This document shows, piece by piece, positions 1-7,540 of a stretch of 17,239 nucleotides of DNA. Every line of letters begins with the position of its first letter. The stretch's first letter is position 1. The DNA comes from Flavobacteriaceae bacterium (GTDB taxonomy: Bacteria > Bacteroidota > Bacteroidia > Flavobacteriales > Flavobacteriaceae). Where the stretch lies: assembly GCA_014763515.1 (NCBI GenBank), contig JACXVH010000007.1, forward strand, positions 1 to 17,239, in the 5' to 3' direction. Position numbers and translations under genes: made by a program. The notes below the pieces were generated by a model. The model saw only the letters and a program-made list of their open reading frames with translations, was not told the origin of the DNA and did not search any database.

Positions 1-1
1 A

Positions 2-220
2 GCTGGTCACATTCCAATTCCGTATGTAACAGGCTATGACACTAGACCCTTACTATCTATGTCTGAAAAAGAAATTTTTTTAAAAATGGCCGCAGATAAT
101 AATTACTATTTATGGTTAGAACACGATGCACATAATCAAATTATCACTGTAGAAAACACAGAAAAAGGCGTTAGACTTAAAGAAGTTTTTAGCTGTGATG
201 AAATACTAAAATATTGTTAA
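2..220 (+). CDS. C-terminal end of a probable MBL-fold metallo-hydrolase (5' truncated)
   Basis: An open frame runs in from the left edge and ends at the TAA at 218-220, giving the last 72 residues of a protein. It begins AGHIPIPYVTGYDTRPLL and ends DEILKYC. The metal-binding part of an MBL fold would lie upstream of the window, so no catalytic residue is visible. The assignment rests on my recollection that flavobacterial MBL-fold hydrolases end with a similar GYDTRPLL segment, a YLWLEHD-type stretch and an EKGVRLKEVF tail. That such a gene often lies upstream of an S8 peptidase also fits. The reading frame as coding is secure; the family name is moderately sure. Confidence 0.6.
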   Translation, partial: AGHIPIPYVTGYDTRPLLSMSEKEIFLKMAADNNYYLWLEHDAHNQIITVENTEKGVRLKEVFSCDEILKYC

Positions 221-249
221 ATAGCAGTTAAGTTGTAACAAAATAAAAC

Positions 250-257
250 CATATTTG
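250..257 (+). promoter_or_regulatory. Possible -7 element for the S8 protease gene
   Basis: CATATTTG matches the Bacteroidota -7 consensus TAnnTTTG except for its first base, and lies 34 bases before the ATG at 292, in the 71-base gap after the preceding stop codon. No convincing -33 TTG element stands at the usual distance. This is a weak call based on one motif. Confidence 0.3.
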
Positions 258-291
258 TCAAATAAAATTAACAAAACATAAAACTTTATAA

Positions 292-1881
292 ATGAGAACT
301 TTAAAACCACTTTATGTTTCATCAATTGTTGCCCTTGCATTGGCTAGTTGTGGAACACCTAAAATGATTTCAACTCCTATAGAAAATGTTGATCAACAAC
401 CTCTTAAAATTACTCCATTAGCAGAGAATGATTTAAAAAGATGGAGTCATTTAGATTTAGTTAAGGATACAGTTCCTGGAATGAGTGTTGACAAGGCTTA
501 TGCAGAGTTACTAAAAGGAAAAAAATCTTCAACAGTAATTGTAGGTATTGTTGACTCAGGTGTTGATATTCGTCATGAAGATTTACAAGGCCAAATTTGG
601 ACAAATCCTAAAGAAATTGCTAATAACGGTAAAGACGATGATAACAATGGTTATATAGATGATGTTCACGGTTGGAATTTCTTAGGAGATAGTAACAATG
701 AGCAATTAGAAAAAACGCGTATCGTTGCAAAAGGACCTGGAACACCTGATTATGACAAAGCAAAAGCAGAATTAGATGCTGACATTGCAGATGTAATGCA
801 AACAAAACAACAAATCGATATGATTGTTGGTGCAGATAAAGCTATTAAAGATTATCTAAAGAAAGATAATTTTACATTAGAAGATGTAAAAGCGATGCAA
901 ACTGAAGACCCAACTTTATCTCAATATAAAGCTATGTTCACTCAAATTTTATCAAATACTTCTAAAGAAGACTTTGATAAAAGAATTAAAGGTGGTGTAG
1001 ATTATGTGTATGACCAATTAAACTACAATTTAAATGTTGATTTTAACGGTAGAAAAGTAGTTGGTGACAATCCAGAAGACATCAACGATACTAAATATGG
1101 TAACAATAATGTAATTGGACCTAATCCAGAAGATGCAAAACATGGAACTCACGTTGCCGGTATTGTAGCTCAAGTAAGAGGAAATGGAAAAGGGGGCGAC
1201 GGTGTTGCTAAAGATGTTAAAATAATGGCTGTTAGAGCAGTGCCTAACGGAGATGAATACGACAAAGATATTGCTTTAGGAATTCGTTATGCTGTAGACA
1301 ATGGCGCAAAAGTAATTAATGGGTCTTTTGGTAAATATTTTTCTCCTCACAAAGAATGGGTTCAAGATGCTTTAAAATATGCTGCATCTAAAGATGTTCT
1401 AGTAATTTTTGCAGCTGGTAATGATTCTAAAGATTTAGATGTTGAAAACAAATATCCTTCAGATTCATATAATGGCGCTCCAGAAATTTCTAACAATGTA
1501 TTAATCGTTGGAGCGTTGAACGTAGACTATGGTTCAAAGATGGTAGCGCCTTTCTCTAACTATGGTAAGAAAAATGTTGATGTTTTTGCTCCAGGTATGA
1601 AAATTTATGCTACTACACCTAATCAATCTTACGAATATTTACAAGGAACATCAATGGCTTCTCCAAACGTTGCTGGTGTTGCGGCATTAATTCGTTCTTA
1701 TTATCCTAATTTAACTGCTGCTCAAGTAAAACAAATCATTATGGAAAGTGGTATAACACTTAAAAATGATGTTAAGTTAGGTGAAGATCAACATAAAGCT
1801 AATTTCTCAGAAGCTTCTAAAACAGGTAAAATTGTTAATGCCTACAATGCAATTATTATGGCTGAGCAAATGTCTAAATAA
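292..1881 (+). CDS. S8 (subtilisin-like) serine protease, lipoprotein
   Basis: This is a 529-residue subtilase predicted to be exported and lipid-anchored. Residues 1-20 form a signal peptide ending in a lipobox (LALASC, with Cys20 as the lipidated residue). The catalytic triad is visible: Asp88 in VGIVDSG, His284 in HGTHVAG and Ser454 in GTSMASP. The oxyanion Asn is Asn377 in AAGN. Asp and His are 196 residues apart, whereas they are about 32 apart in subtilisin. The extra charged, Lys/Asp-rich segment (about 105-265) is therefore a large insertion, with a DDDNNG acidic loop near 114-119 that might bind calcium. There is no propeptide-like domain and no T9SS C-terminal sorting domain. It probably degrades or processes proteins at the cell surface or in the periplasm. 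The substrate cannot be read from the sequence. The gene has its own gap upstream and a terminator-like structure downstream. Confidence 0.95.
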   Translation: MRTLKPLYVSSIVALALASCGTPKMISTPIENVDQQPLKITPLAENDLKRWSHLDLVKDTVPGMSVDKAYAELLKGKKSSTVIVGIVDSGVDIRHEDLQGQIWTNPKEIANNGKDDDNNGYIDDVHGWNFLGDSNNEQLEKTRIVAKGPGTPDYDKAKAELDADIADVMQTKQQIDMIVGADKAIKDYLKKDNFTLEDVKAMQTEDPTLSQYKAMFTQILSNTSKEDFDKRIKGGVDYVYDQLNYNLNVDFNGRKVVGDNPEDINDTKYGNNNVIGPNPEDAKHGTHVAGIVAQVRGNGKGGDGVAKDVKIMAVRAVPNGDEYDKDIALGIRYAVDNGAKVINGSFGKYFSPHKEWVQDALKYAASKDVLVIFAAGNDSKDLDVENKYPSDSYNGAPEISNNVLIVGALNVDYGSKMVAPFSNYGKKNVDVFAPGMKIYATTPNQSYEYLQGTSMASPNVAGVAALIRSYYPNLTAAQVKQIIMESGITLKNDVKLGEDQHKANFSEASKTGKIVNAYNAIIMAEQMSK

Positions 1882-1892
1882 TTTATATTTAG

Positions 1893-2005
1893 AAAACCTT
1901 CTCAAATTGTCATTCTGAACCAAGTTCAGAATCTAATTGAACTAAATGTTTGATGAGATTTCTCGACTTCGCTCGAAATAACAACTAAATTGAGAAGGTT
2001 TTTTT
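1893..2005 (+). terminator. Long-armed terminator-like inverted repeat after the S8 gene
   Basis: AAAACCTTCTCAA (1893-1905) pairs perfectly over 13 bases with TTGAGAAGGTTTT (1990-2002), followed by a T-run to 2005. The arms are 84 bases apart, far longer than a normal terminator loop, because a repeat-like element (1909-1981) sits between them. If that insert folds on itself, the outer arms could still close and terminate transcription. The next gene starts 25 bases after the T-run, and no clear promoter lies between. Confidence 0.6.
1909..1981. repeat. REP-like intergenic element with two internal palindromes
   Basis: The first half contains a perfect 9-base hairpin, ATTCTGAAC (1912-1920) and GTTCAGAAT (1924-1932) with a CAA loop. 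The second half contains an imperfect palindrome at 1958-1979 around TCTCGACTTCGCTCGA. From memory, close relatives of both halves occur many times between genes in flavobacterial genomes. Only one copy is present in this window, so its repeat status is inferred. Confidence 0.5.
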
Positions 2006-2030
2006 ATTTAAGATAAAACAACAATAAAAA

Positions 2031-3911
2031 ATGAAAAAATTAATCGTATTTTCATTTCTTTCTGCTTTTGGATTCGGTCAAAATAATCCAAATGCTGGTT
2101 ATTGGCAACAACATGTCAACTACAAAATGGATGTTGATATGAATGTTAAAAATTACCAATATAAAGGACATCAAGAATTGGTTTACACTAACAATTCTCC
2201 CGATACCCTAAAAAAAGTTTTTTATCATTTATACCCCAATGCTTTCCAACCTGGAAGTGCAATGGATATTCGCTTACAAACCATCTCCGATCCAGATAAA
2301 AGAATGGTACGTTCTTTTAAAAAAGGAACTGAAGAGGTTACTGAAAGTAGAATCAGCAACTTGAAACCAGATGAAATTGGTTACTTAAAAATTTCAAACT
2401 TTACTCAAAATGGTAAAACTGCTTCTACTAAAGTTGTTGGAACTGTTTTGGAAGTTGAGTTAAACGAACCTATTTTACCTCATCAAAAAACTACTTTTGT
2501 TTTAGATTTCGACGGACAAGTGCCTTTACAAGTCCGCCGTTCAGGAAGAAATTCTGAAGAAGGTGTGGCTTTATCTATGACGCAATGGTATCCTAAAATG
2601 GCTGAATATGACTTTGAAGGTTGGCATGCCGATCCTTACATTGGAAGAGAATTTCATGGTGTTTGGGGAAATTTTGATGTAAATATTACAATTGATAAAG
2701 ACTATACCATTGGCGGTACTGGATACCTACAAAATAAAAATGAAATTGGTCATGGATACCAAGACAATAGCGTTAAGGTAAAACATTCTAAAAAAACGAA
2801 AACACTGACTTGGCATTTTGTTGCGCCAAATGTTCACGATTTTGCTTGGGGAGCAGATAATGAATACATACACGATATGGTTCTTGGACCCAATAATGTG
2901 GAGTTACATTTTTTCTATAAAAACAAAAAAGAAAATTTAGAAAATTGGAAAAAATTACAGCCAAAAACTGTGGAATTATTAGAGTTTTTTAACAAAGCAG
3001 TTGGTCAATATCCTTATAAACAATATTCTGTTGTTCAAGGTGGCGATGGAGGAATGGAATATGCTATGTGTACACTTATAACTGGAAATAGAAGTTATGG
3101 AAGTTTAGTCGGTGTTACAGCACACGAATTTGCACACTCTTGGTTCCAACACATCTTAGCTTCTAATGAAAGTAAACATGAATGGATGGATGAAGGCTTT
3201 ACTTCGTTTATTTCAGATTTAGCCATGGAGCAAGTGCTACCTTCAAAAACTAAAGATGGTGAAAAAGTGAACCCGTTTGAGGGCGCTTACCAAGGCTACC
3301 GTTATTTAATAAAAAGCGGAAAAGAACAACCACTTTCTACTCATGCCGATCGTTATGATTATAACATGTCTTATGGAATTGGCGCTTACAGTAAAGGTGA
3401 AATCTTTTTATCGCAACTAGGATATGTAATTGGTGTAGAAAATTTAATGAAAACTTTAAAACGTTACTACTACGATTATAAATTTACGCATCCTACACCA
3501 AATGATATTAAAAGAACAGCAGAGAAGGTATCGGGAGCAAATTTAGATTGGTATTTAGTAGATTGGACACAAACTACCAATACAATTGATTATAGTGTAA
3601 AAAATGTTTCTGAAGAAAATAATGCAACAAAAGTAACTTTGGAAAGAATTGGTAGAATGCCAATGCCAATAGACTTACTTGTGGTATATGAAGATGGTTC
3701 GCAAGAATCATTTTACATTCCGAATACTTTAATGCGCTGGGAAAAACCAAATCCTTACCCTATTGAAAGAACCATTTTAAAAGGTTGGGATTGGGCATAT
3801 CCTACATTTATCTTCGATATTGCTAAAAAAGGCGTTAAAGCAATTATAATTGACCCTAGCGGTTTAATGGCCGATGTTGATTTAAACAACAATACTTGGG
3901 AAAAGAAATAA
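2031..3911 (+). CDS. M1-family zinc metallopeptidase (aminopeptidase), secreted
   Basis: This is a 626-residue gluzincin aminopeptidase. A short signal peptide (about residues 1-17, ending FGFGQ) sends it to the periplasm or beyond. Zinc ligands are His365 and His369 of the HEFAH motif and Glu388 of WMDEGF, 19 residues after the second His as in M1 enzymes. Glu366 is the general base. Substrate recognition is represented by GGMEY (340-344), the counterpart of the GxMEN motif of classical M1 enzymes, so the terminal Asn is a Tyr here. A later AYSKG stretch probably supplies the transition-state Tyr. The N-terminal beta domain spans about 25-290. The protein ends after a short beta-rich tail and lacks the long C-terminal helical domain of PepN. 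The likely role is trimming of peptides outside the cytoplasm. It lies 149 bases after the S8 gene and ends at a strong terminator. Confidence 0.95.
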   Translation: MKKLIVFSFLSAFGFGQNNPNAGYWQQHVNYKMDVDMNVKNYQYKGHQELVYTNNSPDTLKKVFYHLYPNAFQPGSAMDIRLQTISDPDKRMVRSFKKGTEEVTESRISNLKPDEIGYLKISNFTQNGKTASTKVVGTVLEVELNEPILPHQKTTFVLDFDGQVPLQVRRSGRNSEEGVALSMTQWYPKMAEYDFEGWHADPYIGREFHGVWGNFDVNITIDKDYTIGGTGYLQNKNEIGHGYQDNSVKVKHSKKTKTLTWHFVAPNVHDFAWGADNEYIHDMVLGPNNVELHFFYKNKKENLENWKKLQPKTVELLEFFNKAVGQYPYKQYSVVQGGDGGMEYAMCTLITGNRSYGSLVGVTAHEFAHSWFQHILASNESKHEWMDEGFTSFISDLAMEQVLPSKTKDGEKVNPFEGAYQGYRYLIKSGKEQPLSTHADRYDYNMSYGIGAYSKGEIFLSQLGYVIGVENLMKTLKRYYYDYKFTHPTPNDIKRTAEKVSGANLDWYLVDWTQTTNTIDYSVKNVSEENNATKVTLERIGRMPMPIDLLVVYEDGSQESFYIPNTLMRWEKPNPYPIERTILKGWDWAYPTFIFDIAKKGVKAIIIDPSGLMADVDLNNNTWEKK

Positions 3912-3932
3912 TTTTTAAATAAACTCATATTT

Positions 3933-3962
3933 AAAAGCTGCCTATTTAAGGCAGCTTTTTTT
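3933..3962 (+). terminator. Intrinsic terminator of the M1 peptidase gene
   Basis: AAAAGCTGCCT (3933-3943) and AGGCAGCTTTT (3949-3959) form a perfect 11-base stem with a 5-base ATTTA loop. The right arm runs straight into a T-tract to 3962. Confidence 0.9.
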
Positions 3963-3963
3963 A

Positions 3964-3971
3964 TAACTTTG
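3964..3971 (+). promoter_or_regulatory. -7 promoter element of rnpA
   Basis: TAACTTTG is an exact match to the Bacteroidota TAnnTTTG -7 consensus. It starts one base after the T-tract of the preceding terminator and ends only four bases before the rnpA ATG, so the transcript would start at or within a few bases of the start codon. No good -33 TTG element is visible; that position falls inside the terminator stem. Confidence 0.65.
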
Positions 3972-3975
3972 CAAC

Positions 3976-4347
3976 ATGAATTTCAAGTATCCAAAAAACG
4001 AAAAATTAAAAAGTCAAACTGTAATAAACTTACTTTTTTCTGAAGGTAAATCAGTTTCAAAATATCCATTGCGTTTAGTTTTTGTTGAAATTCCTAATGC
4101 TGAAGAGAAACTACAAATTGGCGTCTCTGTTTCAAAGAAACACTTTAGAAAAGCAGTAGATCGCAATTATTTTAAACGTTTACTTCGCGAATGCTATCGT
4201 TTAAATAAACATTTGATACAAGAAAACATCGAAAAACCTTATGCTATGATGTTTTTATATCAAACTAAAGATCGTCTTAGTTACCAAGAAATTGAAGAAA
4301 AAACAATTCAATTATTTACAAAATTTATAGCCGAAATTCAAAAATAA
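3976..4347 (+). CDS. rnpA: Ribonuclease P protein component
   Basis: This is a 123-residue basic protein, the usual length for RnpA. It helps the RNase P RNA bind precursor tRNA and remove the 5' leader. The RNA-binding RNR signature is clear at residues 63-72 (RNYFKRLLRE), preceded by the GVSVSKKHFRKAV strand-turn typical of the family at 49-61. The N-terminal NFKYPKNEKLKS segment matches the family start, which supports the ATG at 3976. In many bacteria rnpA follows rpmH and precedes yidD; neither is here. It stands alone between a terminator and the S41 protease gene, 121 bases upstream of the latter. Expression is probably driven by the -7 element that nearly touches its start codon. Confidence 0.95.
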   Translation: MNFKYPKNEKLKSQTVINLLFSEGKSVSKYPLRLVFVEIPNAEEKLQIGVSVSKKHFRKAVDRNYFKRLLRECYRLNKHLIQENIEKPYAMMFLYQTKDRLSYQEIEEKTIQLFTKFIAEIQK

Positions 4348-4395
4348 TTTTTGGTGTCATTTTTGTGTAAATTAGTTTTCACAAAACATTTTTAA

Positions 4396-4420
4396 AATTT
4401 AAGTCAATTATACTTAAATT
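4396..4420. repeat. Inverted repeat upstream of the S41 protease gene
   Basis: AATTTAAGT (4396-4404) and ACTTAAATT (4412-4420) are perfect 9-base arms around a 7-base spacer, 48 bases before the protease ATG. No T-run follows, so it is a poor terminator. It could be an operator, or it could reflect AT-rich composition. A TATTCTTG stretch at 4437-4444 is one base from the -7 consensus and could be the promoter of this operon. Confidence 0.4.
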
Positions 4421-4468
4421 AGCATTCTATATATCGTATTCTTGAGGAGTTAAGAAAATTTACATCAA

Positions 4469-6088
4469 ATGAGACTATTTAAAAAACACTATATCATTAC
4501 AATTTTCGCAGTTGCATTTTTATTTATTGGTGCTAGCTTTAAAAACGATTTTTTTGAAATTGCCAAGCAAATAGAAATCTTCACTACAATGTTTAAAACA
4601 GTAAACCAAAACTATGTAGATGAAACCAATCCTGGTGAACTGATGGATGTTGCTATAAAAAATATGCTATCTGAATTAGATCCATATACTGTGTTTTTTA
4701 ATGAACAAGATGTCGTTCGATTTAAAATTAATAATACAGGAGAATATACTGGAATTGGAGCTTTAATTCAACGAAAAGACGGAATTATTACTTTAAAAGA
4801 AGTTTATAAAGGTTTCGCAGCTGATTTGGCCGGATTAAAAGCTGGAGATGAAATTTTTCAAATAGATGACATTAATTTAAAAGAATATAAAGAAGACACT
4901 TCTCAACTTCTAAGAGGCTCAAAAAACTCAACAGTAAATGTACAATATACAAGACAAGGAAAGAAATTAGCTACAAAAGTTACGCTTAAAGAAGTAGAAC
5001 TTAAAGCAGTTCCTTATTATAAATTACTTGATAATGCTGTTGGTTATATTGTGCTTACCAAATTTACTGAAACGGCTAGTAGAGAAACGCGCGAGGCTTT
5101 GCTTGATTTAAAAAACCAAGGAGCACAAAAAATAATCTTAGATTTAAGAGGAAATCCAGGCGGATTATTACATGAAGCTATCAATATTTGTAATTTCTTT
5201 GTGCCTAAAAACGAAGTAATTGTAACGACTAAATCTAAAAATGAAAAACATAATCAAACGTATAGAACAAGAAATGAACCTATAGATTTAGAAATTCCGT
5301 TAGCAGTTATTGTAGATGGCAAAAGTGCTTCTGCTTCAGAAATTGTTTCGGGTGCATTGCAAGATTTAGATAGGGCAGTAGTAATAGGTAGTAGAAGTTT
5401 TGGAAAAGGTTTGGTGCAAAGACCATTAAATTTATCTTACGGAACTCAAGTAAAAGTTACTATTTCTCGTTATTATACACCTTCGGGAAGATGTATTCAA
5501 GCACTCGATTATTCAAAACGCGATGCGAATGGAAAAGCAATCAAAAAATCTAAAGAAGATTTTAATGCTTTTAAAACAAAATCGGGTAGAACCGTTTATG
5601 ACGGTGGAGGTATTCAGCCCGATATTGAACTTGAAGAATCTAAAACTAGTATCATTACTAAAGCCCTAGTAGATAACAATGCTATATTTGATTTTGCTAC
5701 CCAATTGTACTATCAAAAACCTAGTAACATAACTGTTTCCGACGTTGATTTTACTGCTTTTAAAACTTTTGTAAAGCAAGATAAATACAAACTTAATACT
5801 GCTACAGAGCAAGCTTTAGAAAACGTCTTAGAAAAAGCAAAAAAAGATAAAATTGATGATGTTATATTAGCTCAATATAAACAGCTAGAACAAGCAGTAA
5901 AAGCAAGTGAAGAAAATGAAATTGTAAAATATAAAAAAGAAATCCTAAAAGAAATTGAAGAAGAATTAATAATCAGAAATCAATACCGTGATGGTTTGTA
6001 TAATTTCTATACTAAAAACAATACCGAAATAGCTAAAGCCAAAGAAATTTTAAATAACAACTCTCAATATAGTAATCTATTAAAGTAA
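4469..6088 (+). CDS. S41-family C-terminal processing protease (CtpA/Prc type)
   Basis: This 539-residue protease has an N-terminal hydrophobic segment (about 8-23) that acts as a signal or anchor and places it in the periplasm. A PDZ domain (about 90-165, carboxylate-binding loop at TGIGALI) selects C-terminal tails of substrates. The S41 catalytic domain follows (about 185-345). By alignment with plant and algal CtpA, the nucleophile is Ser288 in KSASASEI and the general base is Lys313 in FGKGLVQ. The 25-residue gap between them is the expected one. Other family marks are DLRGNPGG (225-232) and YYTPSGRCIQ (335-344). A charged, probably helical C-terminal extension covers about 395-539. Related enzymes clip or degrade envelope proteins and regulate peptidoglycan hydrolases. 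The next gene, with OmpA domains, starts only five bases after the stop, so the two are very likely co-transcribed. Confidence 0.95.
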   Translation: MRLFKKHYIITIFAVAFLFIGASFKNDFFEIAKQIEIFTTMFKTVNQNYVDETNPGELMDVAIKNMLSELDPYTVFFNEQDVVRFKINNTGEYTGIGALIQRKDGIITLKEVYKGFAADLAGLKAGDEIFQIDDINLKEYKEDTSQLLRGSKNSTVNVQYTRQGKKLATKVTLKEVELKAVPYYKLLDNAVGYIVLTKFTETASRETREALLDLKNQGAQKIILDLRGNPGGLLHEAINICNFFVPKNEVIVTTKSKNEKHNQTYRTRNEPIDLEIPLAVIVDGKSASASEIVSGALQDLDRAVVIGSRSFGKGLVQRPLNLSYGTQVKVTISRYYTPSGRCIQALDYSKRDANGKAIKKSKEDFNAFKTKSGRTVYDGGGIQPDIELEESKTSIITKALVDNNAIFDFATQLYYQKPSNITVSDVDFTAFKTFVKQDKYKLNTATEQALENVLEKAKKDKIDDVILAQYKQLEQAVKASEENEIVKYKKEILKEIEEELIIRNQYRDGLYNFYTKNNTEIAKAKEILNNNSQYSNLLK

Positions 6089-6093
6089 CCAAA

Positions 6094-6912
6094 ATGAAGT
6101 TCAAACTTTCACTTTTATTTCTCTTAATTTCTTTGCTTTCAATAGCCCAAGACGAAGAAATACATTCCATATATTTTGAATTTGACAAATACGATTTAAA
6201 ACAAGAACAAGCTGATGCTGTAATTAATTTCGTTAAAAAATTAGATACAACAAAAGTTGAAACCATTGAAATTTTTGGCTATTGCGACGATAGAGGAAAA
6301 GATGCTTACAACTATAAATTATCTACAAATAGGGCTACAACAGTAAAAAATAAACTTGTTGAAAAAGGCATAAAAAATAAAATTATAATTACCATTGAAG
6401 GAAAAGGACGAATTTTAATTGACGAAGATGTCTTAGACAACGTTCCTGAAGTTCGCTCTAAAAACCGTCGTGTAGATGTAGTTGTAAACTACAAAGCTGT
6501 AGTTGTATCGCATTTAGGTATTCCTCAATTATATGAACAACTTCCTAAAAATCCTATTGTTGGCGACCGAATTTATTTAGATGATGTACTTTTTGAAAGA
6601 GGCAGTAGTAATCTAACCTTTAAAGCAAAAAAACAATTAGAATTTATAGCAAAACAATTGAATAAGTTTCCTAATCTCGAATTCGAAATTCAAGGGCATG
6701 TTTGTTGTACTCCTTACCATACAGAGGCTTTTGACAGAGAAACCAAAAAAAGAGAATTATCTAAAAACAGAGCAGAGCGCGTGTATAAATACTTTTACTA
6801 TCGTAAAGTAGCAAAAGAAAGAATGAGAACGAAAGCCTGTGGAAACACGCAACCTTTAGGAAAAGGCTCTCAATTTGATAGAAGGGTAGAGCTCGTTATT
6901 ACGAAAATTTAA
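6094..6912 (+). CDS. Periplasmic protein with two tandem OmpA peptidoglycan-binding domains
   Basis: This 272-residue protein has a signal peptide (about 1-18, ending SIAQ) and then almost nothing but two OmpA-like domains. Domain 1 is about residues 23-133, with YFEFDKYDL at its first strand, GYCDDRG (62-68) and the helix motif LSTNRATTV (76-84). Domain 2 is about residues 158-272, with VLFERGSSNL, GHVCC (201-205) and LSKNRAERV (222-230). In OmpA an Asp and an Arg hold the diaminopimelate of peptidoglycan. Domain 1 keeps both (Asp65, Arg80). Domain 2 keeps the Arg (226) but has Cys204 where the Asp should be. There is no beta-barrel and no lipobox, so it is likely a soluble periplasmic linker to the cell wall. 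It is sandwiched in one operon between the S41 protease and a secreted unknown protein, with gaps of 5 and 8 bases. Confidence 0.9.
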   Translation: MKFKLSLLFLLISLLSIAQDEEIHSIYFEFDKYDLKQEQADAVINFVKKLDTTKVETIEIFGYCDDRGKDAYNYKLSTNRATTVKNKLVEKGIKNKIIITIEGKGRILIDEDVLDNVPEVRSKNRRVDVVVNYKAVVVSHLGIPQLYEQLPKNPIVGDRIYLDDVLFERGSSNLTFKAKKQLEFIAKQLNKFPNLEFEIQGHVCCTPYHTEAFDRETKKRELSKNRAERVYKYFYYRKVAKERMRTKACGNTQPLGKGSQFDRRVELVITKI

Positions 6913-6920
6913 TTATTGAA

Positions 6921-7540
6921 ATGATGTTAAAAAAACTTCTTCTCTTTACTATTATTCTACCTTTAATCAGTTTTGGACAAAACTATAAATTTAATCTTCT
7001 TACCAAGTATGATAACATATATTCAAAAGGGAAAATGGAATCTATTCATTATTCCAATAAAGAGGATGATTCTTGTTTTTTTAAAATTTCAAAAATAGGA
7101 AATGATTATTTGGGCTATCTAATAGATTATAAAAAAAATGATATTCATATCTTTAATGCAGTAGAATATGTTGGACCAAATAATGAAATTACCTATTCTT
7201 ATAAGTACAAATTAACATATAAATTAAACTATGTAAATAGAAAAAAATTAAAGGTTTAACTTATTTTTTCGAAAGTACAGAAGATAATTATTTAGTTTAT
7301 AATTTTGATTTAAATTACAAAAAAGAAAATGTAAAAATTCGAGCCAAAGTTCTACCATATTACAACAATATGTTTAAATTATTTAGGATGAGTTGTTTAC
7401 ATACTAACGAGCTAAATGAAGAATTGTTTGTCGATATAAAAGGCTTAGTTGTTGAAGCAACAATTAAATATAAGAACCATATTTCTACACACAAACTAGT
7501 TGCAATTCAAAATGTCGATTTATCTCTAAAAGTAGACTAA
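6921..7540 (+). pseudogene. Secreted protein of unknown function, interrupted by a frameshift
   Basis: The first frame starts at ATG 6921 (a second ATG follows at 6924). It encodes a signal peptide (about 1-19, ending ISFGQ) and 112 residues before a TAA at 7257-7259. A second frame, -1 relative to the first, is open from 7241 to TAA 7538-7540 and continues with similar composition (for example TYFFESTEDNYLVYNF). It has no plausible start of its own near its beginning. The switch must lie between the TAG of the second frame (7238-7240) and the TAA of the first. The A7 run at 7241-7247 is there. Adding one A, or a -1 slip on A_AAA_AAA, gives a continuous 206-residue protein. I do not recognise the family. 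It is the third gene of the S41/OmpA operon. Its stop overlaps the stop of the convergent elaA gene by four bases. Confidence 0.8.

Noticed and set aside
620..805. A 61-residue minus-strand open frame inside the S8 gene
   Set aside because: It is antisense to the protease insertion, and its His/Leu/Tyr-rich product looks like a reverse translation of an Asp/Lys/Asn-rich stretch.
7370..7540. A separate small gene starting at the ATG at 7370
   Set aside because: The coding pattern of that frame continues upstream to 7241, and the ATG is internal. One frameshifted gene explains both parts better.
292..7540. The S8, M1 and S41 proteases as one proteolytic pathway operon
   Set aside because: A terminator-like structure and a strong terminator separate the S8, M1 and rnpA units, so co-regulation is not supported by the sequence.
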